A stretch of 64,000 nucleotides of DNA from Phytophthora sp. 'mugwort'. Taxonomy: Eukaryota > Oomycota > Peronosporomycetes > Peronosporales > Peronosporaceae. The position numbers and the translations under genes were made by a program. Shown here one piece after another: positions 51,301 to 60,699 of the stretch. Below the pieces are notes generated by a model. That model was given only the letters and a program-made list of their open reading frames with translations, did not search any database and was not told the DNA's origin. The stretch is taken from NCBI GenBank assembly GCA_033558025.1, contig JAUCEF010000016.1, positions 1,302,001 through 1,366,000 on the forward strand, in the 5' to 3' direction. Numbering within the stretch: position 1 is the stretch's first letter; every line of letters starts with the position of its first letter.

Positions 51301-54066
51301 TGTCATCCAAGCATCAGATCCATCCGAAGCTTGAGCATCGGAGTGCACACCGTTCTGGTTAAGCAGAAGCTCAACAATCTCGGTCTGATTGCCAACCATC
51401 GCCAACTGAAGCGGCTGCAACATTGTTGAAGTGTTCTCGTCGTCCTTAACGTCTTCCCGATAAAGAGCGTACTGTGGCTGAGCACCGTGTTCGAGCAGAA
51501 GACTGACCGCATCCAAAAAAAACTTCGAGAGTTCCTGGTTACTGCTGCTAATATTGTCATCTTCAGTCCGTGGAGCTTCGTCGCAAGCTCGCTTAATTAA
51601 CCGTTGCACAGGATATTCGCCTTCCGAGTCACAGATATTTGGATTGAGCCCCTTGCCCAGCAGATAACGGAGCTGGTCGAGATTGTGCGAGTGCTGGCAT
51701 TGCAAAAACAGCATAGTACGGCCTTGGCGGTCTTTAAAATCCAGAAACTTTTGCTGCGCCTCGCCACTGACTTGGGCCAAAATGAGTTCGGCACAAGCAC
51801 GACGTTGTTTAAGTAGTGCACAAGCAAGCGGCACAAAGCCCCATGCGTTCTGAGACCACAACTCAGCACCCACGTCGCACAGAAGCTGAAGGCATGACGG
51901 CCACCCATAGCTAGCCGCGTAGTGAGCAACGCTGTTTTCCGACGAATCATAGGCATTCACGTTGGCGCCACCATTGATGAGCGCTGCTGCCACACGCGTG
52001 TGACCGTTCTTCATCGCTAGTATTAATGGCGTCTTCTTAAGCTTTTCCCCGAGATCCACGCGTGCACCGTTAGCCAACAAGATGCGCACGCACTCCAAAT
52101 GGCCATTTTGCGCGGCAAAGGCCAACGGCGTGGATTTACTCGTTCCTCCACTCACGGCATTCACCTCTACAGCCCCTCCACACTCCGTAAGAAGGTATTC
52201 CAGCACGTTTGCGCACCCATGTCGTGCTGCAAAGTGGATAGCTTGATCCCCTCCGGGACCTTTCTCACGAACAAGCTTGTCAGCAACTTCTTGGCCACCT
52301 CCGCCGCTCTCTCCGGGTGTAGCGGCGAACTTAAGTAAAGCGAGGGCGGTCTCTTCACGGCCTGCCTCAAGTGCACACATCAGAGGAGTCAACCGGGTCT
52401 TCGTACGACCGAACATGCTGCAACGTTTCTCCAGGAGAAATTGCATTGGTGCTGGAGACTCACAGCCTGCCGCGTAGTGGATAGGTTCATAGCCTTGATC
52501 GTCCTTGATCGCGCTGAATTCGTCCCCCGCGACGGCCCAAAGCTCCTCGAGATACTTCGTATTCGGGTTAACTGCTGCAAGATGCAGGGGTCGAAGCCGC
52601 GTATGATGCGACTGCTTAATGGCCGACACGGCACGAAACGGTGGCAACAACGACGTAGCTCCAGCTTCGTCATCAGCTGGACCGTCAGCTAGTACTTTGT
52701 GGTGAAGCTCATTGAAACCCCAGCCGCCATTCTTCTCCAATGTCTCCACAACCTTGCGTACTAGCCGATAGTTCCCACAGCGTGCCAAATGACAAACGTT
52801 TCTTCCCGTAGTATACCCATTAGTCCAATTTCCAGTCGGGTACAGCAGTGTAAGCATTTCAACACTAGTGTGTGGACTACGCCAGAGGTAGTCAAGTGAC
52901 AAGTTCGCTGCACGTCCCGTGTAGCCATCCTCAAGCAGCGCGTTGTTGCCTTCCTTCCCCCCGCGACTGGCATTGATGGCACGTCGGTTATAGTCGCTAA
53001 AGCGGCTCGTGTGCTGTCCAGTCGAGTGCGAGGGCAGCGCCACTTCCGGCACAGCAGCAAGCTTCTCCTTCTCAACCTTCTCGTCAGTTTGACGCAGCAG
53101 TGCCGCAGCTGCTAGATCGTCGTTGTCGATAGCGTAGTGTAACGCAGTACGACTGACGTCCGCGCTACGAGGCGCGTCGAACGTGCTCAGCTCCTTATAC
53201 ACTCCCGGCTTCGTGGTCAGCTGCTTCAGCATCTTAACGTTCTTGGTTAAGACAGCTCGCACGACCTCTCGATCGGTCGAGGCCACGTCCCCACTGAATG
53301 ATTCAAATGGCTGCGAGCCCAGTATCTCTCGGTCCTCATACTTGGTCTCGTCGAGTGTCGAACGCAGCGGAGGAATGTGCATGGCCGCCTCTCGTTTGCT
53401 GAGCTGCTGCGTCTTGGTTGCGCTCGCTCTGGCTCGTCTCGTGGTCGCCTTGGCGTCCTCCTCTGCAGCTCGACGTTTCCGACCAGACGTGGCGATCGCC
53501 GGAGGAGGACGTTCATTGTCCTCCTCCACGTGTTCGTCCTCTGGCACGTCCTGACACGCCAGCTTGGCCTTGGTACGCGCCAGACAGCGTTGCACTCTGG
53601 CCAGCGACTTGGGCGTCAGCTCGAACGCCGACGCGCTCAGCTCGCGCAGGTAGACGTGGCACAGAATAGAGGCTACGTCCACCTGCTCGTCGTACGCAAG
53701 CTCGTAGCGTCTCCCCGTCGTGCTGTTGAGCCACGTTGCATGAACACAGACGTCTTCCTGGGCGAGCATGCTCTCTGTTACGTCGTCCTGCAGCTGGGCG
53801 AGCCAGAACTCGTCCGGCTGCTGCTGCTGCTTGTCCTCTGCCATCTCCATGGCCTCGTCACTATCCTCCTGTTTCCCTTCTTCGTCCTTTTGGGTCCTCC
53901 TGGCACGTGGCGAGCGTCTCGTGGCCTTCTTCTTGCCCTTCCTAGCCCTGATCTTGGCTTTAGGCGCCTCCTCCTCCTCCTTGGGGGCAGCTAGCACGGC
54001 GACGAAGGTCTGCGCCGCCAGCGCCACCTCCCAATCCGCCTCCTGCCACTTGCGCTTGCCGACCAT
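45379..54066 (-). CDS. Giant ankyrin-WGR-PARP (ADP-ribosyltransferase) protein
   Basis: 2895 residues in one exon from the first ATG at 54066. The frame is open to 54225 without an ATG, so a 5' exon is possible (an acceptor-like AACCCAG lies at about 54215). Order: a basic, NLS-like segment (residues ~36-57, KGKKKATRRSPRARR); a very long ankyrin array (~300-2150; for example TPLHAALKANDGASVSALLSHGA); a WGR domain around Trp2254 (NWGRIGEMG); a helical PARP regulatory domain (~2340-2520); and the PARP catalytic domain. The H-Y-E triad is present: His2583 in LLWHGT, Tyr2617 in GKGLYFAN, Glu2875 in DYAELVVY. Tyr and Glu are 258 residues apart, against 92 in human PARP1, because of a ~150-residue insertion after KTEPNPT. 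It is probably a nuclear, DNA-break-responsive poly-ADP-ribosyltransferase with a large protein-binding arm; targets are unknown. Confidence 0.9.
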   Translation of the reverse strand: MVGKRKWQEADWEVALAAQTFVAVLAAPKEEEEAPKAKIRARKGKKKATRRSPRARRTQKDEEGKQEDSDEAMEMAEDKQQQQPDEFWLAQLQDDVTESMLAQEDVCVHATWLNSTTGRRYELAYDEQVDVASILCHVYLRELSASAFELTPKSLARVQRCLARTKAKLACQDVPEDEHVEEDNERPPPAIATSGRKRRAAEEDAKATTRRARASATKTQQLSKREAAMHIPPLRSTLDETKYEDREILGSQPFESFSGDVASTDREVVRAVLTKNVKMLKQLTTKPGVYKELSTFDAPRSADVSRTALHYAIDNDDLAAAALLRQTDEKVEKEKLAAVPEVALPSHSTGQHTSRFSDYNRRAINASRGGKEGNNALLEDGYTGRAANLSLDYLWRSPHTSVEMLTLLYPTGNWTNGYTTGRNVCHLARCGNYRLVRKVVETLEKNGGWGFNELHHKVLADGPADDEAGATSLLPPFRAVSAIKQSHHTRLRPLHLAAVNPNTKYLEELWAVAGDEFSAIKDDQGYEPIHYAAGCESPAPMQFLLEKRCSMFGRTKTRLTPLMCALEAGREETALALLKFAATPGESGGGGQEVADKLVREKGPGGDQAIHFAARHGCANVLEYLLTECGGAVEVNAVSGGTSKSTPLAFAAQNGHLECVRILLANGARVDLGEKLKKTPLILAMKNGHTRVAAALINGGANVNAYDSSENSVAHYAASYGWPSCLQLLCDVGAELWSQNAWGFVPLACALLKQRRACAELILAQVSGEAQQKFLDFKDRQGRTMLFLQCQHSHNLDQLRYLLGKGLNPNICDSEGEYPVQRLIKRACDEAPRTEDDNISSSNQELSKFFLDAVSLLLEHGAQPQYALYREDVKDDENTSTMLQPLQLAMVGNQTEIVELLLNQNGVHSDAQASDGSDAWMTAGALGAGHGDSYLLKLLEHHEKTVSGPLKLAGRSRPGCENFFHVVANHDAAQLAAMPEIIRQCADKCPATLEMMCEKDAGGYTPVLRLLDPSHERSVPSLTNQTDPDKLHHMRDIDARLVKLLAIYAEKSMNRETFVRCEEASRLTDATGATDNDASNTKVTPSNGGFAAKPINSRGSSDGSNDDGSDQDSGDDDRDDDNSAHPVPVKRPATGLTTNEGKPKIMVEYETALHLIARRKLTSEPANPLMKWYGCADNSVDCLMHLLLEKRPELFSTSPNDKDKSLVNFVHLESFKTALHCAVESGDAPTVRVLLTHQADANLSPLRCSNCKEFAINDAIARVSGGSAINRGTQAPCKGSCGAKTLLEPALFEAVKSKHIKCTSLLLNHGADVNCVSKTTKETPLHAALKANDGASVSALLSHGASLMALDAFGASPLHLAVIARHSIPAKEVHAGEVGYSTVTITQSFPAGSSITANVNPFSVTVSTKQRGEPSSNAVGPAILVALKNKSAQEAVVVGDTKHRSPVHYAARNRDLELLQELLRSAGTSGARAAVNQRDWLGRTPLHYAVNAAAMSADASFAVERFLLQNGADAGIQDDFGFGALHFALIKVQLDWQDKYDATHKRSQGQKDREGQIRDAKIYETKKRETFLREHLGVIRGGETDPVETVSNLAAEQSLNLMAQDALGRSALHLAAATGAFVCVSTLLASSGDSKKQKEAMALLDRDGFTPLGLAVLHKRQTTIMTLLRSGSAVDGTLRITVKSPSEETSSWSQKQATSKSQSKREPKVTTRSYFYHAVSNGLTGICHMLLNAKFCRRQAIEDSVRCGQFQLANNLFGVLESGSGGGLELLKRPNSRGETLLHSLAKTRQSGFDAQAKKLAWALVDACVRVDVQDKKGNLPMHYAAKQGNYHLMDFLHHQSGGAMSENVKNHAGETPLLFALKQKRNGKSLTDDQLLKVLCYFLEHPSYSLDIHRVDDSGMNVLGAFLDRFMESLAESKPVLFFTMLEILLKRGVDPNLSFHSLHAAMLERRKRFGADEDKDQLLRSGRELCEITALAKGDSDKMPALVRIALTSNASIRYQTLAVLLRYGAKLSTADGRGNTLLMHLAARNLVAETRLALGLVRSVPDPKDVFTSTSSTRACSLHIPETSVKAALVQRNTAGLTACHVAVQPLDYGSYENTRLLAMLVRAGGDLRTRDVSGKSVIDYARDQRSQFVLRFIEQTFPDLVSIQAQPTDIDTAFAAIPTYSDDASAYLVECEASGKISRSLVVAKVNASCDVGKVSKVHSEGEGTELDALLTKVDVKNGRFGLNVFYRLQLVRDELQDIYVLFTNWGRIGEMGKFQNTPFRDETEAVNEFKKIFRSKTGNTWESRAPGEFVKKPKKYNLVQRVNYSTKIDDEVTRSFRDDMEGGASKGVVFPEPCDSDLVACPSIMAMLAAITDVRNLQLAAQTSCGFAGGDLPLAKQDELRAALDKLTEIRGLLEEKEELVKEIGTASGDLSDEGATKRALLATRHEALTEKVSERSSRYYEIMPCQEDALASSIKAFDQVSDVNVEITRLQMLSDIMETYKMLLGARRAVPTQNPFEYCYHALQVRLAPLEPIDPERQLIHRYFFGGLRSYDRLRYRISNVFEVERRGETQRFNALMEERPDLRAMQNHLLWHGTKRTNLMGILSQGLRVAPPEAPHHGYAYGKGLYFANVAEKSLNYCDAPYALPVLDKDGKPDKTTTKTREVHYMLLCEVALGKPTELTTTAAWGTDPLPREGMDSVKALAVHNPDPRGALVSPKCGAKLHVGRVMQVGSELPYDRVWAKTEPNPTPMGWYERNPKFTLETQDYLSKLVADKDFAIGDTHIVSATGKDREHFVQYQYDQRTIVIELMDRETPDSVNGADEADAELQSSANETWCEATLRVTIRPDDDGTTYSYSAKLYRNALSSSRLAQGFTLVEPALSDYAELVVYKEAQARIRYVIEVETV

Positions 54067-54325
54067 GGGCGACGACGGTTCAAAGAGGCTTGACGTACGG
54101 TACTCGGGGCGTGGGCTGTTGCGCGCGCGTTGTGGAGTGAGCCGTTCCGGAGTCTGCAAGCTATCATTATATCTTGCGTTGACTGGGCGGCGGTTGAAGC
54201 GAAGTGGGTACTTCTGGGTTGACAAATAACAAATTACATATCTGCTTTAATGCATTACATTATAGATACCCTATTAAATTGTCGATTCAACCGGTGTTAC
54301 AATTTATATTAGTCATTTTGAACTT

Positions 54326-54634
54326 TTAGGTCGTGTGTGCGTGTGGAACCACTTGCACGTTCTCGTCGCCATTGATCCAAGAAAGGGGGCCACCTCTCAC
54401 GACCACCTTTATCCATGTACCACAATAGAGAATACAGACCTCGGCCAAAGTGATTGCCCACCCGAAGGCTTGAGCCGCAGCACGGCGAGCGTTGCTAAGA
54501 TACACGAGTAAAAGAAGATCTGCCGGCGCCAAGACGGAAATCACAACGAGGAACAGCGCAGTTGTGAGTGGCCAGCTGCACAGGGAAGGGACTCTGAGCT
54601 GTCAAGGACAGGAAGATGCCGAACACGTTGAACC
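54326..54634 (-). pseudogene. C-terminal remnant of a Na/phosphate cotransporter
   Basis: The translation retains the last membrane segments (for example APADLLLLVYL and AAAQAFGWAI), corresponding to the end of the gene at 8-1516. The DNA at 54614-54634 (AAGATGCCGAACACGTTGAAC) matches that gene at 364-384. The 5' two thirds are gone, replaced by unrelated DNA. It faces away from the Ca2+-ATPase pseudogene, as the intact pair does. Confidence 0.8.
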
Positions 54635-54870
54635 CAGGCCATAAAAATCAATACCCGCGCAGCAATGACTGTACTTTACAGGTCAATTTTATCTATTACG
54701 GGTTCATTTCTAAAACAGTACAATACGACATTGTAGCAGTAATACATGTATGTATTGTGTGTTCTACTCAAATTCCCATGCACGATTGGTTGAATGAACC
54801 CCGGCGAATCGCCGGTGAATCGTCGGACCTATGCAAGAGTATAATTCAGGCTATTTGAGGAGACAGAACT

Positions 54871-55509
54871 TCACCCCACCATCGCCATGTCCTCTGGAGT
54901 CCAAGCATGTAGTCGGCGCACAGCCAGGAGTGCATCGCCGTATGTTATGCGCACCGCGGTTACAAGAATCTCGTCAAGAAGCAGCTTTATCCATCTCAAC
55001 CTAGTCTCGAGGACAGTTAAGAGCGGCGAACGTAAATCAGGAAGCGCAAGCTCTACCCCGAGCGCAACCAGCTTGCAGGCTACAGACCCAGTACTGCCCG
55101 ACGAGGGTGTTAGCAAGAGAGACTGAGAGCTCGAATCTAAAAGTTCCCAGATAAGCAAAGGCGTGAGCGTCGAGCTCAACCAAATCAATCCACCGCCAAT
55201 GCCCTTTTCCAAGAGCACCAACTCAAATTTCACGCGTAGACACATCTTCCACGACTGCGCTATTGGCAGGAACGATATGAATGAGTTGCTCCACAAAGGC
55301 AACCCCTCAAAATGAAACACCGTCGACGAAATCCCCACTTGTATGAACGACACGGGTATTAACACGACAAGCAGCAACGCCACGGGCAGCAACGCCACGA
55401 GTAGCAACGCTGCAGGCAAGAGCTTGACAGGCGAAACCACCACTAGCGGGAGCACCTGCACCGCAGACTTCACTTGCAACAGCGCATCAGCAGGAAGCTC
55501 CAAAGCCAA
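54871..55509 (-). CDS. Doubtful hydrophobic open frame, 212 aa
   Basis: Not recognised. The frame begins at an ATG and has a Leu/Val/Pro-rich N-terminal stretch (LLPVALLLVVLIPV) caused by three imperfect 15-bp tandem repeats around 55370-55415. It sits among pseudogenes, has no clear initiator motif, and may be chance coding. Kept only because it is the longest open frame between 54640 and 55880. Confidence 0.2.
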   Translation of the reverse strand: MALELPADALLQVKSAVQVLPLVVVSPVKLLPAALLLVALLPVALLLVVLIPVSFIQVGISSTVFHFEGLPLWSNSFISFLPIAQSWKMCLRVKFELVLLEKGIGGGLIWLSSTLTPLLIWELLDSSSQSLLLTPSSGSTGSVACKLVALGVELALPDLRSPLLTVLETRLRWIKLLLDEILVTAVRITYGDALLAVRRLHAWTPEDMAMVG

Positions 55510-55879
55510 GAGCGCACACCGTCAAATGTGAAGTTTTCAACTAAGATGCCACCGGCAAGATGTTCATCAGCACCAAGAGCTTGATTCCATCAGGATCAAC
55601 ACAACGAGCTAACGCCCTTCGATAGGGAAGACGTCGCGAGAGTGCAACCAGGGAGCAACCAAATTTTAACCTATTGGGCGCCAGTGTCTATTGTCCGGCG
55701 TTCAGTCAATCGCCAGCAATCGGCAAATTTTGGCGGAATTAACATAATACAATTTGTTAACATATCGATTTCAAGGCGGCGCCACCCGTTTTTTTTTTTG
55801 CGTGCGCTGGTGGCCACTACCGGGCCTAGCCGGACGCCCGGCTTATACATAGTCGCTTCGAAAGCGCTACTATGGTGGA

Positions 55880-56455
55880 AAGCAAAAACAACTCTGCGCA
55901 TTCTTCTACAACGACATCGGAGATGGCATCTACGTCTGCAAAGAGCGTGGTACGGCGAGGAAACAGCAGATCGGCAGCGGCTACTCCAACTTAATGTCCC
56001 ACATCATCACTAGACACCCGCTGTACCAGGAGATGTACGCGACGAGTGTTGGTTGTGCTGGGCGCGAGAGGTTCGGCTTCATCCTGCAGGAGACGGACCA
56101 CCGCTACCAGTGGTTGCGGTGAGCCGTCGAGCGCAACATGGCGATCCCGGTCGATGAGCAAGTGGCCGCCCATCTCCTCCAAGACCCTGAAGCAGTGCAT
56201 GCAGACGGTGGTCATGAGTGTGGGGCGCCGTAGGCAACCGAGAGCTGGGCAACTCGCTCGTCTTGATATTCGACAGGAGGCCCCGCCGATTTATGCTACG
56301 TGGGTCTATGCGGCATTTACAGCATGCTAGCGGCGCACCTGGAGAGGCTTGGCATCAGTTTGTCTGGCATGGGCTCGTCGAGATCAGTCAACTGCCGACC
56401 CATTTTCTCCATCGACTCGAGCCATTTCGCGAAGTCTTGGCTTTCCTTGTGTAAA
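55880..56455 (+). mobile_element. hAT transposase fragment with damaged BED finger
   Basis: The plus strand encodes a BED-type finger start (FYNDIGDGIYVCKERGT) where the second Cys is replaced by Arg, then SNLMSHIITRHPLYQEM. ERFGFILQETDHRYQWLR and then a stop follow. After a gap, CGIYSMLAAHLERLGISLSG, typical of the hAT catalytic part, appears in another frame and ends at 56452. It is a 5' fragment only. Confidence 0.6.
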
Positions 56456-57499
56456 CCGTGTTAACTTGCCATGGAGATAGATACTATTGGTATAATCACG
56501 TTTTGTATTGTACTCCACCTGCAAATCCCACATCTCTCTCCCGTTGCAGCTTCATTCACATGCATCTGGTCATCCTCCTTGGTACTTGATAGAATATTAT
56601 CCCGTATAAAATAGTCCAAGTTCATTTACTCTTCATATCCAGCTGGATCCTGATCTGGGAGTGGTGGTGCAACGACAGGGCCAGTGACCCTGTCCAGGAC
56701 CTGAACCAGCCAAAAACATGATCATGCACTTCTTGTAATCGGAGAATGAATTGAAGACCTTCTACTTAGCTGGCTTGTGCGCCTTCCCGTAGAGCCTCTT
56801 CTTGCGTTGGTTCTGGACTGGTTGTTGCACATGTGGCTGCTGTACCTGCTGCTGTTGTACTGGCTGTTGCGCTGGCTGTTCCGGCTGCGCGTTCACAAAA
56901 GCCACCCGGCAATCACGCCGGCCAAACCCGTACATTACTGCCTTTACGTCTTTCACTCTTTGTCCGAATGCGAACTTGGGCTCATAACTTATAAGCACGG
57001 AGAGGTAAGACAGGAAAGCATGTCGAATTTTTGGGTTCCACTTGGTAAGGTTTGGAATGGAGGAGGGGAAGCCCAAGGCATAAGACCCTCCTCGTAACAG
57101 TTAGAATGTAGCATCCTATGTTTTTTTCTACTCTAGTCACATACTATCCGCACAACCCGTGTGTACTAGTCCAACACCCTACGGTGTTGTCACCCATCCA
57201 TCAGTTTCATCGCTCATGACAACTATCCATGTTCCTTCCCGCAGTACCCAATCGAAAGTATATCGATTGCTAACGATGCTGCAAGTAGCGATCTCCATTA
57301 TGGGCGGTTTCAAAGGAATATATGGACAATATGGGAATATGCACCGCTTTCCTATGTTTGTGGAGGCCTGGTCGCGGATCCAATGCCTCGTTGCATTTCG
57401 TAGACGGAGTCGGGGGCAGTTTGCCAAGATAATGGTTGTAGCTTCGTGAAAAGCGTCGGTCGAGGCATCTGTGTAGCAGGAGCACTTGACAGATAATTA
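56456..57499. other. Remnant DNA, Gln-rich open frame, no gene called
   Basis: A minus-strand frame at 56762-57076 (104 residues) ends in a Gln/Pro-rich low-complexity run (QQQQVQQPHVQQPVQ) and a basic tail. It could be the end of a retroelement gag protein, but I cannot assign it. Another minus-strand frame at 57179-57427 is also unassigned. Confidence 0.3.
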
Positions 57500-58100
57500 G
57501 CCCCCTACGGCTTCTTCTTATACACGAAGCGCTCAGGTCTTCGCTTGAACATTTTCTTGACCTCTGGCAGGTCACGCGTCTTGGCCATGCCGCTGGTTTT
57601 GACGCTTATGCTCAGTAGCTTTATCAACGATGAGCTCGAGCAGCAGTCTTGGGTACGAAGCAGCGGACTTGTGCGTAGCACAAACGCACTGCTTGACCTC
57701 ATTCTTCAATGTAGCGGGGAGCATCGAGGCCACAAGTGCCTGGACTTCTCGCAAACGCATTCTTTCCGTTGAAATATCCAGTTAGACCATTGGCTCGCAT
57801 GATCTTACCAAAGTCGTTGAAGTAGTCGATCACCCTTGGATCGTGGTCGCCCTCTGTCATGGCCATCCGACGCTTGCTCTCGTACAGGGGTTTGATATGT
57901 GGCAGAGTACTGTTCTTCACACTTTCAGCGATGTGCTCGATTTCATCAATCAGGATGCCCTCGTCACTCCACCGACGCCCTGTTCATCCTCGGCTCACAG
58001 AAGGTGTCGCAGTTCGACCTCGAACAAATCGACGGTCGTGTTGATCACGACGTCGTGGCCTTCGCCGGACGCGGCAGCTTAGCTCAACCGGGTACTCCAG
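57500..58100 (-). mobile_element. LTR-retrotransposon gag fragment, degenerate
   Basis: On the minus strand, pieces read DPRVIDYFNDFGKIMRANGL (57920 frame) and then LVASMLPATLKNEVKQCV and ELIVDKATEHKRQ (57760 frame). These resemble oomycete retroelement gag proteins by pattern. The frames are broken and no LTR pair was found by eye. Confidence 0.45.
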
Positions 58101-58719
58101 TTTGCCACTTATAATCTCAAGCGTCGGAGCAAAACAGGCGGACTGTACCCGCCTTGCTTCAAAACCGAATCAGCGCGGATGATCTCTTCGTATCTACCAA
58201 TGGTTGCGTGAGCTGGACTGCGACGAACAGCAGTTAATCTTACTAAAGAATGCTTTGTAGTGTTTCACGGGTGAAAAGATCCAAGAGTTGAACACACGGC
58301 ATGGGGGAGGCTAAACCCGCACGGAGCTTGCAGTCTAATGTACTTTAGGAATGGATGTCGAAATGAAAAATGAGCTATCGGACTGATGGTAACCAGCCCG
58401 ACACTCATAGCCTTCTCGACCAACCGTGGCCAGGTGCGTCCTGCCAGGTTTGACCAAGAGAGACGGAGTGGCCGGTTGTCTGGGGCATCGACAACCTGCA
58501 ACAGCACCATGAAGATTGACATACAAAGATCCTAATACAGCCCGGGTCAGGCAAGGACAGCAAAACCGGGAGAACATATACGCCATTTGTGTCGCCAGAG
58601 CTGAGGCCATACGACACAGCTAAGCCTTCTGTGATGACAGGTCTAGATCCATGTTAGTCGAACAGATTTTGCCTGGAAGGTCTATTAGTGGTGAACCAAG
58701 CTGAATCCTGAAATCCATT
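58101..58719. other. No gene seen
   Basis: Short overlapping frames around 58265-58617 on the minus strand have no recognisable domain. Nothing else is supported. Confidence 0.4.
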
Positions 58720-59310
58720 CCAATCACCATTACTATGCCATCACGGAGGGGCTTCCGCTTGCCATCACGACCCCCCCCCCTTCGCGTACTCGTTCAAGAA
58801 GTGCTGGTGAACAGCAACCTCGTGCGACACCTCGATGCATACGCGACGATGGGAAGTGCGCGACATTTTGTTTGGACGCTGACGACCAACCGCATGCCGG
58901 CCACGAAATTTGGATCGGAGGTGCTGAGTTGGATCAGCATTGGCACTCTGAGGGACGAGATCAACATCTTTACGGGCATCACGAAAACCGCGTCTTCCTC
59001 TACGCCTGCGTCCTACAGGTGGCAAATGCAGGTGGTCATGATGCAGTTTACCAGCGGCTGGTTTAAGTGCGTCGGCCGGTCAATGGTTTGTCTGCATTGA
59101 CATGGGTTTCATCTCGCTGCCGCTCGGGCTCGTCTTGTGTTCCATTTTGACCAAGAATGCGCCCCACTGGATGGCCATCTGCCGCAAAGTGGATACTGAA
59201 GTCATTCGTAAAGCAACACCAGCCCGTGAACAGCATCTGTCGATTCGGAGTTTCACATTCATCCGGGCCACATCCGGGCCGTCAAACCTTTCAAGGAAGG
59301 CCTTTAAACC
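58720..59310 (+). pseudogene. Ca2+-ATPase remnant with a large internal deletion
   Basis: Begins at the segment matching PEGLPLAVT of the intact pump (here ITEGLPLAIT). It passes through NSNLVRHLDAYATMGSA and TLTTNRM but lacks the phosphorylation Asp motif. It then jumps at CTGAGGGACGA directly to EINIFTGITK near the C-terminus, removing about 1.45 kb. It ends with MGFISLPLGLVL and NAPHWMAICRKVDTEV. Frames are shifted several times. The downstream flank stays homologous to 59855. Same strand as the intact gene, so this is a direct, old copy. Confidence 0.88.
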
Positions 59311-59855
59311 AAAGCTCTTCTTAAGACATAGGTGGAAGCTCGTGCTATTTCTGTATACTCGTATTCTCTCCATACTAAATATTTTAATTTCAAATTCGAT
59401 ACTATTAGTCTATACTTAACGTGTAGGCTAATTAAGGTTAACTACTACATGCAGTACTCGCAAAATACCAATTATTTTCGGAACAGTTTTACTCGAAATA
59501 TTAGCATAACCGAGTTTATCTTATGACGCTCGAATCTTTCATGTCCTTGTGTTGATCAAGTGATCAGAATAGTAGGCGTATGTAATCTCATTATCCGATG
59601 AATTTCTATCGCCCTGATGAGATTGTACCATCTATGGTTTCCTTCGTTTCTCGAGATGCAAAAGCAACATCACTGTGGGATTGGTTCTGGTCGCAAAATT
59701 CAATAACGATGAGCTATAGCGCCACCCTATCAGGAGCGAGAAGCCGTTGAGTGCAACTGCTATAAAACGCCATGACGCGATGCCGTCCACTTGGGATACA
59801 GAGACGAAGAAGATCGCGACCATAGCAAGACGTTAAATGAGAGGATAGCGCGGGG
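59311..59855 (+). other. Diverged copy of the Ca2+-ATPase 3' flank
   Basis: Aligns to about 5800-6265 with many changes. No gene. It marks the end of the old direct duplication. Confidence 0.6.
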
Positions 59856-60239
59856 TTTTATCACGAGACCAGGAACTTAGCCTCGGGAAGGTAAGTGAAA
59901 AAGAGAACAGTTGAAGCTAAAACCTTACTAACTTCTACGTGCCTGTTTTAGTCTTCAGGTTCGGTCTGTGCCAAGCCGATCATCAGAATCCCTCTCCTCT
60001 GTAGCAGGATCCAATATCACTCTCACGATGATGCTTGTCTTGATCTTAACCATCAACACGCTGCGCGTTTCTCACTCACAGGCTAGCATTCCAGCTAGTG
60101 TTCATACATGTCATGCAATAGCGCCCGATCCAACAGCTTGTGATGTGAGGAAGCCGTACGGTGCGATGAAACCTTCTTGTCACCACCAAGATTTGGTAGT
60201 AATAGGAATTTCGAGCGTAGTAGTAGCACTACTAAGGCT

Positions 60240-60312
60240 ACTCGAGAATATGAGGATAGTAGTATCTTTAGCAGTTAATCGATAGCAGTAGTAGTGCTAA
60301 TAGTACTACTAT
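60240..60312 (+). repeat. Subterminal repeats, left side of hAT element
   Basis: Dense AGTAGT, GCTAATAG and TACTACTAT motifs; 60287-60312 reads AGTAGTAGTGCTAATAGTAC-TACTAT and is nearly palindromic. The same motif family recurs at 63652-63782 on the other side of the hAT coding remnant. Confidence 0.6.
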
Positions 60313-60426
60313 CACGCTACTATCGCTACAGTTTCTACGGTAATTAGGCTGTGTTCTATTAAATAATAATAGTCTAAGTTCCTAAATAGTCTGAGCATAA
60401 TTAGTCTGCTATTTTGATGTTCAAAA

Positions 60427-60493
60427 TTAGTCTGATCTGCTTCAGATGGTTACGGTAGGGGTCGCCCAAGTACCTGACCCGGGTTCGATGCCC
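60427..60493 (+). repeat. tRNA-derived SINE head
   Basis: CTTCAGATGGTTACGGTAGG resembles a D-arm with A box, GTCGCCC an anticodon-arm start, and CCCGGGTTCGATGCCC a T-arm with B box. A non-tRNA tail follows (ACCATTTGCAGCTGCTTTTG). The cloverleaf is imperfect, so a SINE is more likely than a tRNA gene. Confidence 0.55.
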
Positions 60494-60699
60494 TCATTAT
60501 AAAAACCATTTGCAGCTGCTTTTGCCTCAGTAATTTTGGAAGTCCCGGCCAACGACAATTAATACGACGGCCAATCTCACCAATCACAAGGCAGCCTGAC
60601 GATACCTCCGCATTGGTGTGGTAGGGGGAAGGGTGGGGCAGACGTGTAGTACGTACGTACGTAGTAACGCCCAACGTTTTATCACTTACTTTCATTTTT

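Noticed and set aside
54871..55509. A new 212-residue membrane protein
   Set aside because: Hydrophobicity comes largely from tandem 15-bp repeats; no family, promoter motif or duplicate supports it. Listed only at low confidence.
60427..60493. Functional tRNA gene
   Set aside because: T-arm-like sequence is good, but the rest of the cloverleaf is distorted and a SINE-like tail follows.
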